From NCBI GenBank assembly GCA_032622095.1, contig CP136068.1, forward strand, positions 113,909,546 through 113,973,545: a DNA stretch of 64,000 nt, given 5' to 3'. This stretch comes from Siphonodentalium dalli. Lineage: Eukaryota; Mollusca; Scaphopoda; Gadilida; Siphonodentaliidae. Below are positions 29,201 to 45,300 of this stretch, piece after piece. A program made the position numbers and the translations under genes. Under the pieces are notes generated by a model that searched no databases, was not told where the DNA came from, and saw nothing but the letters and a program-made list of their open reading frames with translations. Within the stretch, counting starts at the first letter, position 1; the number at the start of each line of letters is the position of its first letter.

Positions 29201-32200
29201 CAACCCCCGAGAAATATAAGAGTGGCATAAACAGGAGGACTAATAGCGCCATCTTCCAGCCCATCACGAAGGCGAATACTGTACATAGAGACATTGTAGC
29301 CACGGCTTCCATCGATGCTGTAACCTTGGCACCAGTCGCCTGTTTCAAAATTAAAATATTGTATGAGTTGGACCACTGATAATTCATATGATATTACTTA
29401 TATCATTGACCTTCTAATGGTAACTTAGTCCAGGAAAAATCATACAAATTGTGTATATAATTATTAGTACTATATTTGTATTGAGCTGTGTTCATCATGA
29501 GAGATGTAACAAACACCCAAAACAGTCCGGACTCAGTTGAAACAGATGGACATTAATTAGCCTCTAATGATGTAAGGACTCATTTGATAAATATGTGTTA
29601 TATACTCAATGTGTTTGTAATGATTCATGTATCGCGATGAGGCAAGTTTTCGTGGCCATATAGCGACGAGGCGACCTTGGTCGCCGAGTCGCTATATGGA
29701 CACGAAAACTAGCCCGAGTCGCGATACATGAATCGTTACAAACACATTGTGTATATAACACATTTATCTACCATTGGTGTGACAGAATCCACCGCACAAA
29801 TTACATTTCAGGAGTTTCTTAAATGCCAAATCTGTTGAATTTGTGTCCGATGATTCGCTTTCTTGAGTAAATTCTCCCAACCTGCAAAGGTATCTGTGTC
29901 ACGCGATTAGCTCGCTTTGCTAAATTCTCACAACCTGCCTGTTCATGCGAATATGCCTAACGGAAATGTATTCAATGGACACAATTTCTTACACTTATAA
30001 TACATACTGAACACATACATATTAGTTCCCTTGTGATGTGTTATACCATAATACCCATGATGGTTACCCGGTAGGCAATCAAATAATGTTAAAACATTGG
30101 AACTATTTGTTTATAGTACGCAAGAATATATGTCGTTTTGATTTTGCACGCGATTGATGTGACGTCAGTTCATTCATGATTTTGATCAGTAAACGGCGTC
30201 ACGAGCGCCTTGTATCGCAACTGCAGTAACGATACGGATGCTTTTATCGCCCACTCGTTATCGCCCATTGTATCAGGGAATTTTATAGGAAATGGTAGAT
30301 AATTATATTTATCACATAATTTGGCCATAAAAGCAGTTTCATAATTATCGGTAATAGACACGTTTAATATCAGCGCGTGCGATGACGTCACGATGGTCCT
30401 CAAATAACTTGCGATCGCTGTAGTTTATGATTGTTGTTTTCGATGAATATTTCGCGTTGCTTCGGGTTTATTTGATCATGTGATAAACGGTATCTCACAC
30501 TCGTCCTATTTTATACGTAATTTATCAACCTCGTCCTCTAAATTCTATTTGAACCTCGGTAAACCTCGGCTCAAATCGAATTTAGTGAACTCGGTTGATA
30601 AATTCCGTATAAAATAGAAACTCATGTGAGATCCTCTATTTAATTGTTATTTGCAAATTATCGAAATTAAGTTTCCATTAACATTCCATATCATTACTAT
30701 AGTCTTTATTAAATACTAGCAGGGTTACCCGGCGTTGCCCAGGTTAATGCGATGTGAAACCATCTGTATGCTGTGGATATTTGTTGGGAATAGAGAACAC
30801 TCTTGTTCAAAGTGTTATACGTTTTCTCAATTGTATATTCAAATAGCATCACAAAACATGATTATTACAGTCATGGAATATAAGTAGTGGCCCACCTTGT
30901 CAATTGTCATTCTGTTTATCGCGATTAATCCGTTCCACCAATAATGAAGTATTTATTTAGTTACAACTGCGTATACGTCATACGTTATAATATGATACAT
31001 GGACATCATAAAGACATTAGTTCGCATAAATAAAAGATGACAATTGGGTTTTACATATTGAGATGTATCAATCAATCTAGTGGGTTGGACTAAGATCTCG
31101 AGGATACCTGGCTATCATATCTCCATGACGATACAGATGTTTCAAAGAAATTTCCAGGTGCTCCTCTGTTCATGGTGCTATATATTGGCTAAATATTCTC
31201 AGTTTCAACGAAATGTTGCTGCGCGTGCATATCAGCTACATTTGCCAGACACAGAGCGAGATTTTGAGTTGTTTATGTCATCGATGAGTCTGTTCTAAAC
31301 CCCTTGTCAGATGTCAGTGTTGGGAGGATCCTGAAAAGTCATGTGCTACTAACTGCATTTTATTGTATATCAGAAGAAACTATATATGACTGCACACTGT
31401 GACCACTATTTTTGAACAGGCCTTCCATATATCCTGACAAATTGTAACTTTTTTGTGGAAACTATTGAATGGAACAGACTCAATTTTGTTATAATATATA
31501 TGCAATCCTCTGACGGTTCGAGGTCTCTCAGTTTACACGAATATATGTATCTCTTCAATAGAATGATAAATATACGTTTAATGCTTCTTCTATGTATCTC
31601 TTTTTGCTAGCTCATTGTGTGAATGTCCTGATTGCCATCCCCATATAAATATGACAATTAAGAAGATATAATTGTTCAAGTGACTTATAAGTGGGTTACC
31701 ATTTGTCGGGATTGTGAAATGTGAACGCCCAAATCTCCTTAAAATGATATGGAGATGGCCTGTGTGACTATATATAACTTATATGTGGATATCGGCGAAT
31801 AGCAATCTTATCTATATATGATAGTGCATATCCGCTCGCCATCCGTGACGCAAACGACACCAAATGTGATTTAATTCATGGTATATCATTAGATAAAAAC
31901 ATGTATGAATTTGTTGGCAATTAGTGCCAAATATATTTGTATCAGCTTTTGCCTCTTCGATTGTACCGCGTGAAGTTATATATAGAACACAGACAGACAG
32001 AAAGACAGACAGACAGCATAATTTGATTTCTTATATCATTTGAGAAGAACGTGTCTGAATTTGATGGTAATTGGTACTAAAAATATTTTGTATCAGTTTT
32101 GGTGACCCTCCCGTCCCTATTTCGGACTCAAGCTGCACACACTAAGACTCATTAGAGATTAGAGATGCATATATATGAAATTGGTGAAAATTGGCGAGTA

Positions 32201-33346
32201 TACAAATTCGTATCAAATTGAAGATCCCCATATCTCTCACCCATAGGGCACCAATTTGTTATGTCTAAACCACACGATAAGATTCCTCGTATCACGGAGA
32301 AGAATATGTATCAATCTGGTGGAAATCGGCACTAAACATATAGATATAATGTCCCTCTCATCTCTATACACCACTGACTCGAATGGCCCCACTTGTGACA
32401 TCCTTAAACCACACAATTACACTCCTGATATCATGGAGATGATTGTTTATAAGTTTGGTGATAATCGGCGACTAAACAATGTTATTTTTATCAAATTTGG
32501 TGCCAATCCCTCCCTCCCCATCTCTCACCTAAACAGCACCACTATGGCGTCTTTAAATCACACGATCAGATTCCTCGTATCATGGATAAGAACGTACAAT
32601 TTGGTGGAAATTGGCGCCAAAACAATTCTGCATCAATTTTGGTGCCCCTGTCCCTTTCAATACATCCCCTGACTCGAATGAGGCCACTCTTGACAGATAT
32701 AAGCCACACCATTAGACTCCTCATACCATGGGGATGCTTTTGTATAAGTGTGGTGGCAATCGGCGACTAAACCAATTATTATCAAATTTAGTGCCCACCC
32801 CCTCCCAATATCTCATCCAAACGACAACAATTTGGCGTTGTTAAATCGCACAATTAGATTCCTTGTATCATGAAGAAGAATATATATCAATTTGGTGGAA
32901 ATCGGCGCTAAAATTAGTTTTATCAATTTTGGTGCCCCTCTCCTCTTTCGTGCAAATCTGACTCGAACGACGCCACTTTTGACATATTTAAACCACACCG
33001 TTGGATTCTTCATATCATGGGGATGATTATATGTAAGTTTCGTGGCAATCGGCGACAGAAAAAAATTCTACCCTCCCCCTTCCGGGTACGCCTGACGCGA
33101 ACGGCGCGACTTTAGCCATATTTAAAACACACCATTAGATTCCTCATATTATGGGGATGATTATATATAAGTTTCGTGGCAATCGCCGACAAATTATTTT
33201 TCTGCCCCTCCCCCTTTTCTGTCCCTGACAACAACGGCGTCACTTTAGAAAATTTTAACCCCGACCATTATCTTTCTCGTAAAAAGTTACTCCTAGTAGA
33301 CCCCTTTGGCATCATCTAGATGGTCCTCTGTGAATTTCTATAGAAC

Positions 33347-33385
<39 letters not shown>

Positions 33386-36300
33386 CTCGCAAATATAGAT
33401 ATAGATAATTGCAATTATACGGCGAGTTAACGACGTAAATGTGAGGCAGAATAAACTAACAGAAAGGCAAGATGCCAATTGTAGTGTAATCATTTTCGAC
33501 CAATCAGAATGTATTCCTCCTTCAACAGCTCAGTATCTCGTAAAGCTCATAAACTGTAAAGAGGGGAATGAAGATGTGGAGAGATTTTTGAATGTTTGCC
33601 AATATTACTAACTTCTGCTTCGGTATTCCAGTGATAGTTTGTGTTTATTACTACAGACCTACACTTATACTTACATATATACACCTGCTTACTCATGTAC
33701 ATAACTCAAAATTTCAAAATTATCCCTTTCGATGCCTCGCGGCCTACACATATGTTCTTAATTTCTAAATTGGTAAAACCCAACTATGTACCACGGTCCC
33801 ATCTTTTACTGAAACTACCGGTATAGGACAGTCATGATACTTAAAAGTGTTTAACTTCCTACGTGCATGTATTTTCTTTATGATAATACGTGATTTTACG
33901 ATACTGGTACGCATACGCGTGTCATATAATATACTCATATTTTCTAAATTTCAAAACACCAAGCATACTTCTCTTATGCTCCTTTTCTTAATTTTCCAAC
34001 TGCTAAATTGTCCAAGTGGCACTTTGGAAAGTGTATCTAGATTTTGTATACCTTTGTCCATGTTCCCAGCCCCCCTGGATCTCTATATTGTTACAACTCA
34101 TCATTGATTATTTTGGCTGTATGCTGTGATTTACACATCAATATAGAGAGTAATTGGACGTTTCGCACCCGGGATGGTCGAAAATATCAAGTGATCTTCT
34201 CCTTCACCCCAATTGACCAATCAATTATGGCACTGCTAATTATATGCCCTGGTGAGTTGCATTTGAATAACTTATTGTGAAAGTGACGATTTATATACTA
34301 ACACCTTGGACTAATGCTGCATCGCGTGATAAACGTGTCGTCAATGCTGAGACCTGGTTAACTTCATTATCAAAGAATGCAATGTCCTGCAAGTAAAATG
34401 TAACAAATTCACAACAAGCCTGAGTTTAATGTGTCAGACATCCATAGAATGAGGTCACCAGAGGGTGAATTTAGTGATGCTATACTGCTGGGGACCTAAT
34501 TCTGCTTAGGTCTCAACTTCTGGGAAGTATCTATAGTCTCAAAATTAACATTGTTTTTGGTTACTTTTTGCCATCTGTTGAGTTTCTATATCCCCTACTT
34601 TGCAGAAGATAAAATGCATAATCGAGGTGACTAATGGGTGAACATGTTCAACTACAAAACTTTAATCGAAACAAGAGTTATTTCTTAACCCTTTCAGTGC
34701 CAAGTCCAATTTTTGTATCAACCCATATTTTCTTAGAGCTCTTTCCATCAATGTATCACATTATTATAATCAATAAATTTGAAAAATGATACAAAAATCG
34801 GACTTGGTACTGAAAGGGTTAAATATGTCGCTGTGGACGTTAGGGGCACATTAGTGAGAATCGTTTGGGGATACAGCGGTTCACACAATGTGCCCCAACG
34901 AACACAGCGGCATATCCCCCAAATTGGCCCCAATACATGTACATCCTTGTATGCTTGTGTTAAATTTTTATGTCACTAAGATCACACAAGAAAATGTAGA
35001 ACTGAATAACACTATAATTATATCCGATAACTTTCAACATAAATAATTTCTTTGTGAAATAGGCAGTTCATTTAACTTCATAAAAGCACATGGTGTATCT
35101 TTGTATCGTTCCAAGACATGCTGGTGATGTAGGTAGGGAATCGTCATTGTTCATGGGGTGCGCTTCGTGTGGATCCATCTACAGTACATCCAAGTGTAGA
35201 CATGCAGTAACGTTTCAACTAGTTACAATCTACAGTAATGCTCTAATTAATCGACCTCTTAACCAAAGCAGAATTATGGGTAACTTTTCAGGATTTAGTC
35301 GGGGGAGAGCTTTCCGATGAATGGCAACAAGCCATATTTCCGACTAAATCCTGAAAAGTTACCCATAATACTGCTTTGGTTAAGAGGTCGATTCATTAGA
35401 GCATTACTGTATTCATCTGTATTCAACCTGCATGTGTACACAATATCCAGCAATTTTGTACTTTTTTGTTGAGGTTAAAGGACGACTATCATTCAGAATT
35501 TGTTTCTATTGATGGATATGATGCTACCACACAGTACATTACACTACTTGTTGTCTGACCTGTTCAATAGAATCAGTAGGCGACAGTAGTCATATACAGC
35601 CTGTTCTTGTGAAGAATAAGCCCGAAACGGTCTTATTTTAATGAGTGAAATAAGCCCATATTAGCATTATTGAACCTCAATAACATGGTTTTGGAAACAG
35701 TCCAATTTGGGACTATTTCTAGATGCAATAAGCCCATATTGGCATTATTAATCGAGCTTTGTTCATTGACACGACTTAGCAGATTCATGCGCTTTATAAT
35801 ATATTTTCACTGTGGCCTGCGCCATTCAACGGAATAACGGGTATAGCTCAATGTGGGCATATTTCAGAATCAAATAAGTCCAATATGAACACATGTTAAT
35901 AGTAAGTCCAATATAAACCTATTTGCACGAGGATATGTAACCATATAATAGTTAACCCTTTACCCAACAAACCGGCCAAATAAAGCTGCAACAGCCTAAA
36001 TTATCTTGGGTCTGTCTCAATAAAACCATACAAATATGGATATCATTGGAACCGGCTCATTGACCACATTGTGATGGTTACAGTTATGCCCTGTGCCAAT
36101 GCATTCTCTTATATATGCGAGTCGACCATAGGTCGCCTCGCATATATAAGAGAATGCATTGGCCTAAAAAAATTCTTTTTTTAACACTGTTTACCATTTT
36201 TAATGTGTTAAGCCAATGCATTCTCTTATATATGCGAGGCGACCTATGGTCGACTCGCATATATAAGAGAATGCATTGGCACAGGGCCGTTCTTTGGGTA

Positions 36301-39300
36301 AAGGGTTAATGTATGTCTGGACTGATTATTGCTCACCTGTCGCATGATAGACTTAAATGCTAATCTGCGAATTCGGACGACCAATCTTGTCCCTGACATT
36401 GTCACACAGAACGTCTGTGAAAAAAATCAAAAGCTGCCCCATGAGTTGTAAAGCTATAAAATTATATTCAATAATTTAATCATATTGGTGTTTTTGTTGT
36501 CCAAATTTACAATTTCGACTTCGCAGTAATATTCCAGGTGCCACAGGGTGCCAGCTAACAATTTTAAGGGACCTTTTCTATTGTTTGTGATAATTAGTAA
36601 TTAGTTTAAACATAGTTTATTATCCATCACAATTGATTACATGTCAATTTACAAATGTTATATACCTGTATGCAAGTATAGTATATTAATTTCACTATGT
36701 TCCATTTGCACATAATAAAGCCTTGAAATAGGGTGTCTGTCATTTGCAGAATGAGGTCCCCAGAGGGTGAATTTAGTGATGCTACCCCCGCATAGCGGGC
36801 TAGCATCACCCTCTGGGGACTTCATTCTGCTTACACCTCAGCAGAATGAGGTTCCCAGATGGTGAATTTGGTGATGCTAGCCCGCTATGCGGGGTAGCAT
36901 CACTAAATTCACCCTCTGGGGACCTCATTCTGCAAATGACAGACACCCTATTTCAAGGCTTGCATATAATTATGTATATAGATATTGATGAATTTTGTTG
37001 GAAAATGAATGACAATAAGCATAAGCTGTTTATAGTCGTCCCTGTACCAAGAAAAGACCACACAATATACGTGTTCATAAAGTATCTTTTATCATTATTT
37101 TACAGTAATGCCCTAATTAATCGACTCCTTAACCACAGCAGAATTATGGGTAATTTTTCAGGATTTCGGAAATATGGTTTGTTGCCATTCATCGGAAAGC
37201 TCTCACTGAACTTTCCGATGAATGGAAACAAGCCATATTTCCGACTAAATCCTAAAAAATTACCCATAATTCTGCTGTGGTTAAGGAGTCGGTTATTTAG
37301 GGCAATAATGTAGTTAGTAATTGGATACATCCATTTGTTTCGTATGTGCACAATTTCGCCATCGAGAGTCATTGCATTTAATTAATATATAAGAATGACG
37401 GTGTGTGTGCTGGAAATTTGGATTTATATTCGTAAAAATAAGTACTTAGAGCAAGATTATTATCCATTTCTATTTGGTCACCCAACCGGAGTGTTTCACA
37501 TCACTTTATACAAAGTATAAACATTATATATTCTGTATATGTATTGATGATCAACCTGTTGAATAGCCAATAGAATCAAATGTAAAAAAAAATTATTTGG
37601 ATGGATGGGTGGGTCAAACTGCATGCACTTTAGAAGCTGAACGTAGAATGGGCGTTAAAATAATTGTTCTTTCCAGTACATTTTATCGAGAAACCCGTAC
37701 TGAATCTACTCAACAGCAAACAATGTTTTCATGTGTTTATGGATGTGAGGTATGTGGGTTTGTTAATAATGACATACATACATGAGAGTGTACAGAGAAA
37801 ATTACTAAAACAGTACAGGACTGAGACTGTCGACCCCCAAAAATTATCATGTGAAAGTGGCAAAGTATCACTCGAAATGACGATTAAAGTCATATGGTTA
37901 AATATTGGGGCAAGATTGTCAATAATGACACTGATCGATTTCCCAAAGTTATACAGAAATTGGCACAATCAATATCTCTCGACCCCAATTTCCATGATAA
38001 CAGTTTCCCTGGCTGCACAGGGTCATTAGATGACTTTAATCAGCCACATATTTGATACGCAGGACACGTAACTGACATTAACCAATTAATGTTATATGTG
38101 AAATGTGGTTTAATATCAGAACCCAGAGATACCTGGGAGAGAGATGTACAAAATAGCAGTCGTGGAAGAATGTGCCTTATTTTTAACCCTTTCAGTACCA
38201 AGTCCGATTTTTGTATCAACCCATATTTCATTGATCATTTTTCAAATTTTGCTCTTAGAGCTCTTTCCATCAATGTATCACCTTATTATAATCAATAAAT
38301 TTGAAAAATGATCAAGGAAATATGGGTTGATATAAAAATTGGACTTGGCACTGAAAGGGTTAAACACAGCATACCCTTTGATAGTTATCTTTTGACACTG
38401 AATCGCACCAACAGAATTTTATTGTGTAATTTCCATAAGAGTAACCTTAAGATAGCCTATATTAACCTGAGCGTTTACAGAATACATCTTGACTCAAATT
38501 ACTTATGTTTCTATATATTATCGATATTAGATCGTTGTTATGACCGGAAATTTATTGAAAATGGCGTACAGTACCCCTTTAAGCTACCAATCGAGACAAG
38601 GCAATGGAATGACTAAGATCTTATTTGCACATGACATAACTCAGCCGAATTTAACTACATGTGCCGGTACCTTCTCGTTTGTAAAGATTTAAAAATTCCC
38701 CAGAACCATTTGTTACCCAAATGCATGGGAAGACCAACAAATAACATCGTTTAAATGAGCAAACTCATGAACGAACATAATTAATTCTACGTTGAACTTC
38801 AATAAATGAATTTATCAATTTTATGATGCAAAATTGGAAACAAGAAAATCTATAAGATATTGGAAGAATACACTCAACTACAGTTGAACACACCATACTC
38901 ACCATGCTCAGTTTTATAATGCACAGTATGAACCCGTATCCTACCATTATGCCAACTAAGCGAACTGCCTCACTTTCTCTCTCGTCCAAAGGAAGACTGA
39001 AAATCTAAAATATAATGGCAGGAAATATAATGAACTGCTGAACTATCTCTCTCATCAAGAAGAAGAGTGAGAATCTACGATATGGCAGCAAACATACATT
39101 CAATGGTTTCATTACAACTTTCTTTTCAACAGAGTGGTATTTTTGAAGAAAACACAGGACACTGCAAACATGTGTACTTCTGGGAAGATTTCCCGGTGAC
39201 GATTTTCAACCACGTTTGTCAAATGTGTATCACCAGCTGTTGTATATGATTAAACTGATACAGTAATTTCCTAAATAATCGACTCCTTAACCACAGCAGA

Positions 39301-42300
39301 ATTATGGGTAATTTTTCAGGATTTAGTCGGAAATATGGCTTGTTGGTATTCATCGGAAAGCTCTTCAGCTGTGGCTAAGGAGTCGATTATTTAGGAAATT
39401 ACTGTATTGTTTCTGGGATAGCAGGTGATGCCAATTCATTTCCCTTCCGTCGTCTTGTACTGCTGCATGATTGCAGCCATTGTTTACATTCTCCAAATAG
39501 TATTAGTCGTATTATGTTCAAGAAATATGTGTATAAACCCATATTATGTATTTGAATGGGAACCAACTGAACAGAAGCAAGGACACATATACTTTTTCGG
39601 AGCTTTCGCCAAACCTAACAAGTGTGCAAAGATTATCTTTTGTTTCCAATGACACGTCCATATGAGATATGATCATCCATGGAGACGGCACATTCGGTAA
39701 TGCTCTAAGTAATCGACCTCTTAACCACAGCAGAATTATGGGTAACTTTTCAGGATTTAGTCGGAAATATGGGTTGTTGAAATTCATCGGAAAGCTCTCG
39801 CCGAGAGCTTTCCGATGAATGGCAACAAGCCATATTTCCGACTAAATCCTGAAAAGTTACCCATAATTCTGCTGTGTTGTTAAGAGGTCAATTACTTAGA
39901 GCATTACTGTATATACTATATACATGCATAATGTTTATAGATCGGAATCAACTTCCTAGTTAGACACAAGGAACACAATACTATCCATCATGTTGTATCA
40001 TATTTGATGATTTTCCAATGTAAATGACATATTATTAAACCAACAGAAGCATGCACGTGCATATAGGTTATCAACTTATCACCACTTTGTGTGTTTCTGA
40101 CATCCTATTCAAGTCTCAGAGAATATAGCGAGTCTTGAATATCTGGCTAACATAAAGAGTGGTGATAACCAGAATATCTTACAATTCACACAACAGACTA
40201 TCATATAAAAGGTAGTATCTTTTGAGAACTATGTCGTTGTGTGTGTATATAGATAACGCACAGTACATATGACGTCGTGGTGCATTTCCATCAAGACTGA
40301 CGTCATCAAAGACTTAAGTGTGTCAAAATAGATCGGAATAATCAATTAAATCAAGACACTACTTTTTTTGTGAAATACAACCGATGTTATTAAGTGTTTA
40401 GTGGTATCGGTATTATCATCGTAAACGACTCAACTAAATGGATTTAATAGATGTTTTAGTCAAATATTCAAAAATAATAGGATTAAGTGTCACCACAGCT
40501 CACACAGTCATTGTTGCCAAGCCTTGAAATAGTGTGCCTGTCATTTGCAGATTGAGGTCCCCAGAGGGTGAATTTAGTGATGCTACCCCGCATAGCGGGC
40601 TAGCATCACCAAATTCACCCTCTGGGGACCTCATTCTGCTTACACCTCAGCATAATGAGGTTCCCAGAGGGTGTATTTGGTGATGCTAGCCTGCTATGCG
40701 GGGTAGCATCACTAAATTCACCCTCTGGGAACCTCATTCTGCAAATGACAGACACACCATTTCAAGGCTTGATTGTTGCCATGGAGGATACAAGATTAGG
40801 ACCCTGCGAATCGGGCATTATTCATTTCGAATCGAATCTCGAATCGAATCACCTAGTGATTCCGAATCAAATCAAATCTTGAATTGAATCATCAGTGGTA
40901 TCAAGAGTGAATATGTAGATATCACTGGACTGAGTGGCCGTACCGGTCACTGGGTAATGACAATAAGTGATCGTCAGTATATCATGTAAATATTATCCAT
41001 AAATGGATCAAATTCTCATTTAACCAATTAAGTGCGCATTTCCATCTCTTGCTATAAAATAATCAAACAGTATCTTAAGCAATAATTAAGTCAGTAAGCA
41101 ATCACATTCACGCCATTGAATTTGACATATATGAAATTTTGCTAGATCAGTTACATCAGTCGTGCAATGCTTCTGTGGTCTATATATAAAAGCTCAGTTG
41201 AGAATGCAACTGGTGCCAATGATTCAATACAACTCGAATCAGGACAACCGATTTCGAATCGAATCAAATAGATGAAGGATTCCGAATCACATCGAATTGA
41301 ATAGATTCGCAGAGCCCTATACAAGATCGTAAACCGCCTAGGAGTTTCTCGTGTATCTGAGGAAAAATAGCCAAATTGTAAGATAATAATAGTTATTGCT
41401 AACACATTAGTTTATTTTTGCGATTGCAGAAAAATACAGAAGAATTTAAACGTTCAATAAAACTTTGTTCTATTAAGGAATATGAAATCTCAAATTTCGA
41501 AAATTTCTAAAAAAAATATATATATAAAGTAATGCTCTAATTAATCGACTCCTTAAAGGTACTCTCCCCTGCCTAATAATAGTGATGGCCAAATAATAGT
41601 GATGGTGCACATTTTCGGGTGTTATTAATAATAGTGATGGTGCCAAATAATAGTGATGGCGCACAATGATGGCATTTTACCATATTTCTACTATAAATGA
41701 AGCAGAATGTAGGCCTTAATTAATTTGGCATTGTTGGGCAAGTTCCCATGCATGCAAGTTGTTCTCATTGGCTCCTTTAATAATGACAGTAAGTAATTTG
41801 GTAACAGTACCAGTCTGAGTAAGGTAAAGTACTGTGGGGATTGTAGCCAGGTTGGGTGGAAGCAGGCACGGCTTTCTCAAAATCACAGCGAGGCTGCCAA
41901 GGAGGCCTCGCTAAATAATTTGCGAGGCTGCCTCACCTTTTTTGGGGATAAAACTTAAATCCGACATAAAACGTAAGTTGTGGTTAATAATGTGGAACTG
42001 TTGCCAAGTCATCGCATTCATAATTAAACTGTGCTTTGAATACACGGACATGTTATTGTATTGCTTTATTGCATAGATTTAAATACATGTTCCTGTGTAC
42101 ACACAGAAGCTACTGCGGTGTCGTAACTTTCCATTTATAGCCAAAACCAGTCACGCATGTGTGCACACGACTCACAGCTTCTGTGTCTTCATGATAGCGC
42201 ATAATTGGGTCACGATAACAGTATTGTTTGGAGAAGTCGGCCACGTCAAGTTAAATTAGTTCATCAGTTGTCACTCAGATTAGTTTCACTGATTATTTTA

Positions 42301-45300
42301 TAATATAAGCCTGGTGATGTGATTTTAGCATTAAGTCCCGTTTTGATAGTAGAAGTCGGTTCCGTCCCAACGATAATTAGTTGTCACTGTGTGATTATAA
42401 GCTTTGATGAGTTGTAATTAACTGCGATAATCCGTCTGTTTATACACGGACATCATGATCTAGAGGCCTAAATCCTGTTAGGAATGAGATTCTCCCACAT
42501 TCCTGTCAACTTGTCAAGTGCACTTCTATTTTTTTTAGTGAGCTGCACGTTTTTTCTAACTTTTTGACTGAAAATTCCGCGACTTTGCAAGAACTTTAAA
42601 TAATCGTGATGGCGCCTAATAATCGTGATGCTGTCGTATTTTTCTTTAAATAAATAAACGTGACGTCACGTTTATTTGGCAGGAGAGAGTACTCAACCCG
42701 TAAAGAGGGTCCTCATCTCAACAGATTCCAACAACAACAATCCGATCAGAGGGTCCTATATTACTATTTCTTTGGCTTTGGGGGTAAAAAATATTTGATT
42801 CGAGTCGAGGAACCCATCAAACAAAGCTCAGAGTTATTAGATATTGATTTTTGAAAATTCTTATGTTCTCGAGATGACTACTTATAACTGCCGTCAATTT
42901 GGTAACATGCTCGAGATTTTACGCCAAAATTCTATTCAAACAGACAAGGATGGATAACTCTATAATCAAGTGGTAATAATTGACTACGTACTGGGCCAGA
43001 AAGAATTCCCGATAATGAAAAATAATAGATTTCTAAAATCGATATCTAACAAATCTGAGCTTTGATGGGTGACTTCCTCGACTCGAATCAAATATTTTTG
43101 ACCCCCGAAGCCATTGAAATAGTAATTGAGAGGAGTTTTATTGGGTTGAGTACCTTTAAACACAGCAGAATTATGGGATATGGCTTGTTGCCATTCATCG
43201 GAAAGCTCTCCCTGACAGCTTTCCGATGAATGGCAACAAGCCATAATTCCGACTAAATCCTGATGCTAAAAGTTTATATATATATATATATATATATATA
43301 AACTTTTAGCTATATCCAAGTGTGCCTACCTGCTAAACAAGCTATATAAAACATCATAATTGATACGTTTGACACCAGAAACTACCAATGTATCCCAATT
43401 TTAATACTTTGTAATTTCATGTTTCCTCAGATTCAATGTAAAGATGTGTCACAAATTGGCCCAATAATACATCTCATGGATATCTTTCAACTAGACCAGA
43501 TGACAGGCAGATCACAACACAGGGATTATCTTGATTAGAATTTAGATTAGTGTGTCTGACACAGGCAACGGACCACCCCCTCTGATTAGGTGACTAGGAA
43601 AGCATGCATGTCCACTAGAAGTGATCTCTTTACAACAATATGATACACACTCGTGACCATGGTCCTCTGACGGGCGGATTCGTTTCAATCACTGTTGACA
43701 CATTTGAAAATCGAGATTCCATATTCCTTAACCCTTTACCCAACAAACCGGCCATAACCGGCCAAATAAAGCTTCAACAGCCTAAAATATCTTCGGTCTG
43801 TCTCAATAGAACCATACAAATATGGATATCATTGGAACCGGCTCCTTGACCACATTGTGATAGTTACAGTTATACCCTGTGCCAATGCATTCTCTTATAT
43901 ATGCGAGTCGACCATAGGTCGCCTCGCATATATAAGAGAATGCATTGGCCTAAATAAATCTTTTTTTACCATTTTTTCTTACATTCTTTAACAATTTTAT
44001 AATTTTTAATGTGTTAAGCCAATGCATTCTCTTATATATGCGAGGCGACCTATGGTCGACTCGCATATATAAGAGAATGCTTTGGCACAGGGCCCTTCTG
44101 TTGGGTAAAGGGTTAATTCAAGCAGTATCAATCTAAAGTTTAGTATACAACAAGCTACAATCTTCAGATTGTGCAATATACACAGAACAACACTCGTGCA
44201 ATAATGTTAACCAGTTCACACACTTGTGTCATTCTATCTATATAGATATCTAAACCAGTTTAACATTGTTCCCATTTCGAAACTCCTGATGTAGTTTAAC
44301 AATAAGCTATTAGGAACTGAAACAACATAATGTAAATCAATTTATTTACTTACCCGTAAAAAATCAGTTACGGCGAATGATAAGACAGGTTGCATGGAAC
44401 CCGATAATAGGCCCGTGAAACACCCCATTGCTATGTATATCCAGTCTGGAGAACTCAACTTGAAAAGACGGCACAGGCTCACTGGTTTCTCGTCTGGTAT
44501 ATGTTCGTCACTCGAGTGTGGTACGGAAAGCGATCCTTTCTTCTGTGGATAACAAAAGCATGGGTATAGTGTGTCTGACATTTGCAGAATAAGGTTTAAG
44601 ATCAAGCCTGCAAATAGCATGTCTGTCATTCGCAGAATGATGTACCCAGAAGGTGAATTTAGTTACGCTACCCAGCACAGCCTGCCAGCATCACCAATCA
44701 CAGCAGAATTATGGGTAACTTTTCAGGATTTAGTCGGAAATATGGCTTGTTGCCATTCATCGGAAAGCTCTCGGGTAGAGCTTTCCGATGAATGGCAACA
44801 AGCCATATTTCCCATAATTCTGCTGTGGTTAAGAAGTCGATTACTTAGAGCATTACTGTATACATACAGCTATGCTCTGAATAATCGACCCTCCTTGACG
44901 ATATTACTGCGTTACTTGACCGTATTGGTCTACGATCATCGTTATCACCACTGTAGAGAGTGTATATTTATGGCATGGCGTGATGCTGCAATGATGATGC
45001 AATTGTGAATGTCAGTCAGTGACCAACTTTGAATGTTGATTAAACCATAAAAAATGTATTAATTGAAATAAGTTTTGTGTATAGTTAATGCAGTCCATTG
45101 TGCTCACGAAAAACTGGACTGGCCATGTGAAAAATTAATGCGGAGTACGGCGGTCGCAAAAAATTATTACTAACACCGCAGTAAATTACCCACGGATGCC
45201 GCATGTCAATCACTTGACTATGATTGAATCGCTGTATAACCGCTGTCAGCGCTCCGCTGTCCGCCCCCATTTTGCACTGCGCATATACGCCGCCTCTATA

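Noticed and set aside
34303-34306. Exon 11 donor at gtgtta instead of gttagt
   Set aside because: It would leave phase 1 and break the frame into exon 12; gttagt preserves phase and the conserved QG-A junction.
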